Source of the DNA: Limnohabitans sp. MMS-10A-192
GTDB lineage: Bacteria > Pseudomonadota > Gammaproteobacteria > Burkholderiales > Burkholderiaceae_C
Direction: 5' to 3'
Assembly (NCBI RefSeq): GCF_003063335.1
Contig: NZ_NERX01000007.1
Coordinates: 124,001-188,000 of the forward strand
Length of the DNA: 64,000 nucleotides
Shown here: positions 60,972-64,000 of the stretch, piece by piece
Position numbering within the stretch: the first letter of the stretch is position 1
Layout of the letters: each line of letters opens with the position of its first letter
Notes under the pieces: generated by a model
What the model saw: only the letters and a program-made list of their open reading frames with translations
Told to the model about the DNA's origin: nothing
Databases searched by the model: none
Translations under genes and position numbers: made by a program

Positions 60972-61733
60972 TCAGCGAATCATCATCCCGCCATCGGCCA
61001 CGATGGTTTGACCTGTCACGTACTGCCCGGCAGGGCTGGCCAAAAACACCGCCACACCGCCAATGTCGTCGGGCTCTCCCATGCGGCGCAGCGGGGTTTC
61101 GTTGTTGTACTTGGCACTGAGCACCGGGTCTTCGTGCAAGGCCTTGGCAAAGTCGGTTTTGATCAGACCAGGGGCCACGCAATTGACGCGGATGTTGTCT
61201 GGACCCCATTCCACAGCCAGATTGCGCGCCAGCTGCATGTCGGCAGCTTTCGAGATGTTGTAGGCCCCGATCACGGCCGAGCCGTGCAGCCCGCCAATGG
61301 ACGAGACGATCACGATGGCCCCGTTCTTTTTGGCTTTCATGTCGGGGTAGACCATGTTGCACAACCAGGTGTTGGACAGCACGTTGTTGCGCATGACCTT
61401 GTCAAACACCTCGTCGCTCATGCCCGTGGTGGGGCCGTAATACGGGTTGGTGGCCGCGTTACACACCAAGATGTCGATGGGGCCCCAGGCTTGGCGGGTC
61501 TGATCGATCAGGTTTTGCAGCTGCTCTTTGCTGGAGATGCTGGCGGCAATCGCCATGGCCTCGCCACCTGCCGCCTGGATCTCTTTGACCACCGCTTCGC
61601 AAGCGTCTTGCTTGCGGCTGGACACCACCACCTTGGCGCCTTGCCGGGCCAGCTGGTGTGCGATGGATCGGCCAATGCCCCGGCTGGAGCCGGTCACGAT
61701 GGCCACTTGGCCTTTCAGATTGAACAAGGACAT
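60972..61733 (-). CDS. Short-chain dehydrogenase/reductase
   Basis: A 253-residue classical SDR: GSSRGIGRSIAHQL (T-G-x3-G-x-G site), NAATNPYYGP, catalytic SSIGGLHGSAVIGAYNISK (Ser, Tyr, Lys), and DPDDIGGVAVFLASPAGQYVTGQTIVADGGM-like C-terminus. It resembles FabG and other 3-oxoacyl or alcohol dehydrogenases. Divergent from the LhgO-like gene; the substrate is not known. Confidence 0.88.
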   Translation of the reverse strand: MSLFNLKGQVAIVTGSSRGIGRSIAHQLARQGAKVVVSSRKQDACEAVVKEIQAAGGEAMAIAASISSKEQLQNLIDQTRQAWGPIDILVCNAATNPYYGPTTGMSDEVFDKVMRNNVLSNTWLCNMVYPDMKAKKNGAIVIVSSIGGLHGSAVIGAYNISKAADMQLARNLAVEWGPDNIRVNCVAPGLIKTDFAKALHEDPVLSAKYNNETPLRRMGEPDDIGGVAVFLASPAGQYVTGQTIVADGGMMIR

Positions 61734-61872
61734 GAAAAGTCTCCTTTATGAATGCCATGCAGTCTGCCCGGGCACGGTGCGGGTGTCTGTCTTGCGCGTG
61801 TCAGTTGAGCGGCTTTTGCCCTGGTGGGCATGGGCCACAATCGCGTTGAAGCCATGAATTTGTGAGGTGCAT

Positions 61873-62979
61873 GTGGAACAAGTCGATGCGGTGGTGATCG
61901 GGGCCGGTGTGGTGGGGCTGGCCGTGGGCAGAGCCTTGGCGCTGGCAGGCCGCGAAGTCATGGTGCTCGAATCGGAAAACGCCATCGGCACCGGTACCAG
62001 CTCGCGCAACAGCGAGGTCATCCACGCGGGCATTTATTACCCGGCGGGCTCGCTCAAGGCCCGCTTGTGCGTGCAAGGCAAAGAGATGCTCTACGCCTAT
62101 TGCGCCGAGCGCGGCGTGGCGCACCAGCGCTTGGGCAAGTTGATCGTGGCGACCAGTCCTGAGCAGGTCCAAGACCTGGACGGCATCGTTGCCAAAGCTG
62201 CTGCCAACGGCGTCCACGACCTGCAGAAACTCACCAAGGCCCAAGCGCAGGCGCTGGAGCCTGCATTGTCGTGCGAGGCGGCTTTGCTCTCGCCCAGCAC
62301 CGGCGTGATCGACAGTCACGGCCTGATGCTCAGCCTGCAAGGCGACATGGAAAACGCAGGCGGCTTGCTGGCGCTGGTCTCACCGGTGGAACGCATCGGC
62401 GTGGCGCTGGGCACGGGCACACACCCGATCCGCGTGACCACGCAAGACGGCACCGAGCTGGCATGTCGGGTGCTGGTCAATGCCGCGGGGCTGCATGCGG
62501 TCGATCTGGCGCGACGCACAGAGGGGCTGGATCACACGCGCCTGCCCAAGGCCTGGTATGCCAAGGGCAACTACTTCACTTTGGCTGGCAAAGCCCCGTT
62601 CTCACGCTTGATTTACCCCGTGCCCGAGAAGGCGGGTTTGGGCGTGCACCTCACGCTGGACTTGGGCGGTCAGGCCAAGTTTGGCCCCGATGTGCAGTGG
62701 GTTGATGAGCCGACCGATTTGCAAGTGGACCCACGCCGTGGCGATGCTTTTTATGCCGAGGTGCGCAAGTACTGGCCCGATCTGGCCGATGGTGCGCTGC
62801 AAGCGGGCTACGCGGGCATGCGCCCCAAAATCAGTGGGCCGCACGAAGTCTCGGCTGACTTCATGATCCAGGGGCCTGCCGACCACGGTGTGCCGGGCTT
62901 GGTGAATTTGCTGGGCATCGAGTCGCCGGGGCTGACCAGTTCGCTGGCGATTGCCGAACAAGTGCGCACTTTGCTTTGA
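61873..62979 (+). CDS. L-2-hydroxyglutarate oxidase-like FAD protein
   Basis: A 368-residue flavoprotein of the DAO superfamily: [18 protein letters not shown] near the start, the LhgO-type signature [23 protein letters not shown], and [28 protein letters not shown] in the C-half. Such enzymes oxidise L-2-hydroxyglutarate or related acids, donating electrons to the membrane quinones. The start is a GTG at 61873 (AGG five bases ahead); GTG 61867 is the alternative. A hairpin follows between it and aqpZ. Confidence 0.85.
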   Translation: MEQVDAVVIGAGVVGLAVGRALALAGREVMVLESENAIGTGTSSRNSEVIHAGIYYPAGSLKARLCVQGKEMLYAYCAERGVAHQRLGKLIVATSPEQVQDLDGIVAKAAANGVHDLQKLTKAQAQALEPALSCEAALLSPSTGVIDSHGLMLSLQGDMENAGGLLALVSPVERIGVALGTGTHPIRVTTQDGTELACRVLVNAAGLHAVDLARRTEGLDHTRLPKAWYAKGNYFTLAGKAPFSRLIYPVPEKAGLGVHLTLDLGGQAKFGPDVQWVDEPTDLQVDPRRGDAFYAEVRKYWPDLADGALQAGYAGMRPKISGPHEVSADFMIQGPADHGVPGLVNLLGIESPGLTSSLAIAEQVRTLL

Positions 62980-62982
62980 ATG

Positions 62983-63010
62983 AAAAAAGGCCATGCAGAT
63001 GCATGGCCTT
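62983..63010 (-). terminator. Terminator between the LhgO-like gene and aqpZ
   Basis: AAGGCCATGC/GCATGGCCTT around AGAT; the minus-strand product ends in T6, so it stops aqpZ and probably serves the convergent gene too. Confidence 0.8.
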
Positions 63011-63039
63011 GAATGCAATCCCGTAGGGATGCGTGAAGA

Positions 63040-63729
63040 TCAGTTCTCTTCGGAGCCAATCAGGCGGTAAACCAGGGCACCCAAAACGGCACCCGCGATC
63101 GGTGCCAGCCAGAACAGCCACAGCTGTGACACGGCCCAGTCGCCGACGAACAAGGCCACGCCGGTGCTGCGGGCAGGGTTGACGGAGGTGTTGGTGACCG
63201 GGATGCTGATCAGGTGAATCAGCGTCAGGCACAGACCGATGGCGATCGGTGCCAAGCCTTGCGGTGCGCGCTTGTCGGTTGAACCCAAAATCACCAGCAG
63301 GAACATCATGGTCATGACGACTTCGGTGACCAGGGCCGACACCATGTTGTAGCCGCCAGGGGAGTGTTCGCCAAAACCGTTCGATGCAAAGCCGCCTGCC
63401 AAGTCAAAGCCCGCTTTGCCGCTGGCGATCAGGTAGAGCACGCCAGCTGCGGCAATGCCGCCCAGCACTTGGGAAACGATGTATGGCACCAGGTCTTTGC
63501 CAGGGAATCGCCCACCGGCCCACAAGCCGATCGAGACGGCCGGGTTCAGGTGGCAGCCTGAGATGTGACCGATGGCAAATGCCATCGTCAAGACAGTCAG
63601 GCCAAAGGCCAGCGAAACGCCTACAAAGCCAATGCCCAGTTGTGGGAATGCCGCAGCAAGCACCGCGCTGCCACATCCGCCCAGGACCAGCCAAAAAGTT
63701 CCGAAAAATTCGGCACCGTATTTCTTCAT
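63040..63729 (-). CDS. aqpZ: Aquaporin Z
   Basis: A 229-residue water channel with six hydrophobic helices and the two NPA motifs in [16 protein letters not shown] and [13 protein letters not shown]. Aquaporin-type selectivity is supported by the conserved arginine after the second NPA. ATG 63729 starts [19 protein letters not shown]; the upstream frame is rejected. The 270 bases from its start to the window end hold a promoter presumably and no gene that I can support. Confidence 0.94.
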   Translation of the reverse strand: MKKYGAEFFGTFWLVLGGCGSAVLAAAFPQLGIGFVGVSLAFGLTVLTMAFAIGHISGCHLNPAVSIGLWAGGRFPGKDLVPYIVSQVLGGIAAAGVLYLIASGKAGFDLAGGFASNGFGEHSPGGYNMVSALVTEVVMTMMFLLVILGSTDKRAPQGLAPIAIGLCLTLIHLISIPVTNTSVNPARSTGVALFVGDWAVSQLWLFWLAPIAGAVLGALVYRLIGSEEN

Positions 63730-64000
63730 GATTTCCTCCGAAAGAGTTGCTTGCCAACGGATGTCGGCTGCGCGCAGTCTAAGTCTTATATGAGTCATTT
63801 TGAGCTACAAAAAACACTCGGTAACACCTTTGCTTCGTGCAAAGCGCCACTGCGCAGGCTTGTCCTCGTTTGGGGGGGACTTGGGACATGCGTCATCTTG
63901 TCCTGTCACAGGCAATGGCCGACAAGGCCTGCGTATGCTTGGCATGATCTCTTGCGGGACAGCGCAGACCGCTGGCGTGCTCCTATCATGGCGCGCATGC

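Noticed and set aside
63980..64000. An ATG near the window end as the start of a plus-strand gene
   Set aside because: Only a few codons are visible, so coding status cannot be judged.

Overview
The window is a stretch of high-GC (about 60-63 % by eye) bacterial chromosome from a betaproteobacterium, most likely order Burkholderiales, family Comamonadaceae (Limnohabitans/Rhodoferax/Polaromonas-like). The grounds are the protein styles and several gene arrangements: exbB-exbD-lpxK-Trm112-kdsB-adk, lexA next to an asparaginase, a sulfate-assimilation operon with a DUF934 protein, and many branched-chain-amino-acid-type ABC transport genes. No phage, plasmid, IS transposase or CRISPR array is visible. 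The species is an inference.

Layout. 1-7.7 kb (minus): ferredoxin-NADP reductase (cut by the window edge), 7Fe ferredoxin fdxA, then the assimilatory sulfate operon in transcription order tauE-like permease, cysI, DUF934, cysH (APS-reductase type), cysD, cysN. 7.7-20 kb: MFS transporter, orphan periplasmic binding protein, single-domain MnmC-like oxidase, yggX, a second ferredoxin reductase (fpr), dsbB, argA, the giant helicase hrpA and a HigBA-like toxin-antitoxin pair. 20-29.3 kb: OsmC-YcaO fusion protein, a Kazal/DUF4377 exported protein with a small membrane-anchored partner, tag, and a run of stress-type genes (host-attachment protein, phosphoribosyltransferase, TPM and LemA proteins, an HPF/RaiA protein with a cold-shock-like tail, DUF1003 protein, Hsp20). 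29.6-34.1 kb: aromatic catabolism (hppD, a racemase-like CoA transferase, pobA with divergent IclR-type pobR). 34.1-43 kb (all minus): an SDR/flavin monooxygenase/sodium symporter/epimerase operon, then a complete livFGMH-type ABC transporter with its binding protein. 43.2-43.4 kb: tRNA-Arg(UCU) and tRNA-Pro(UGG). 43.5-52.1 kb (minus): glutathione transferase, acyl-CoA dehydrogenase, APH-type kinase, Crp-family regulator, enoyl-CoA hydratase, PaaH-type dehydrogenase, MFS transporter, D-2-hydroxyacid dehydrogenase. 52.2-64 kb: lexA, asparaginase, adk, kdsB, Trm112, lpxK, exbD, exbB, xseA, sodB, an SDR, an L-2-hydroxyglutarate-oxidase-like protein and aquaporin Z.

How the parts fit. Sulfate is reduced by a path using CysDN and a [4Fe-4S] APS reductase. 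No flavoprotein CysJ is present, so CysI probably takes electrons from ferredoxin, and a ferredoxin and ferredoxin reductase lie directly downstream. The catabolic middle of the window looks like the versatile use of aromatic, cyclic and fatty acids typical of the family. Several short dispersed and tandem repeat families are scattered in the gaps. Copies of one of them sit in frame inside hrpA.

The most rewarding second looks are the in-frame repeats in hrpA, the three-decamer operator between pobA and pobR, the split ACAD10/11-like kinase/dehydrogenase pair, the SDR-FMO-symporter-epimerase operon, the stress/hibernation cluster, and a long near-perfect inverted repeat between xseA and sodB. 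None of them is clearly a wholly new system from sequence alone.
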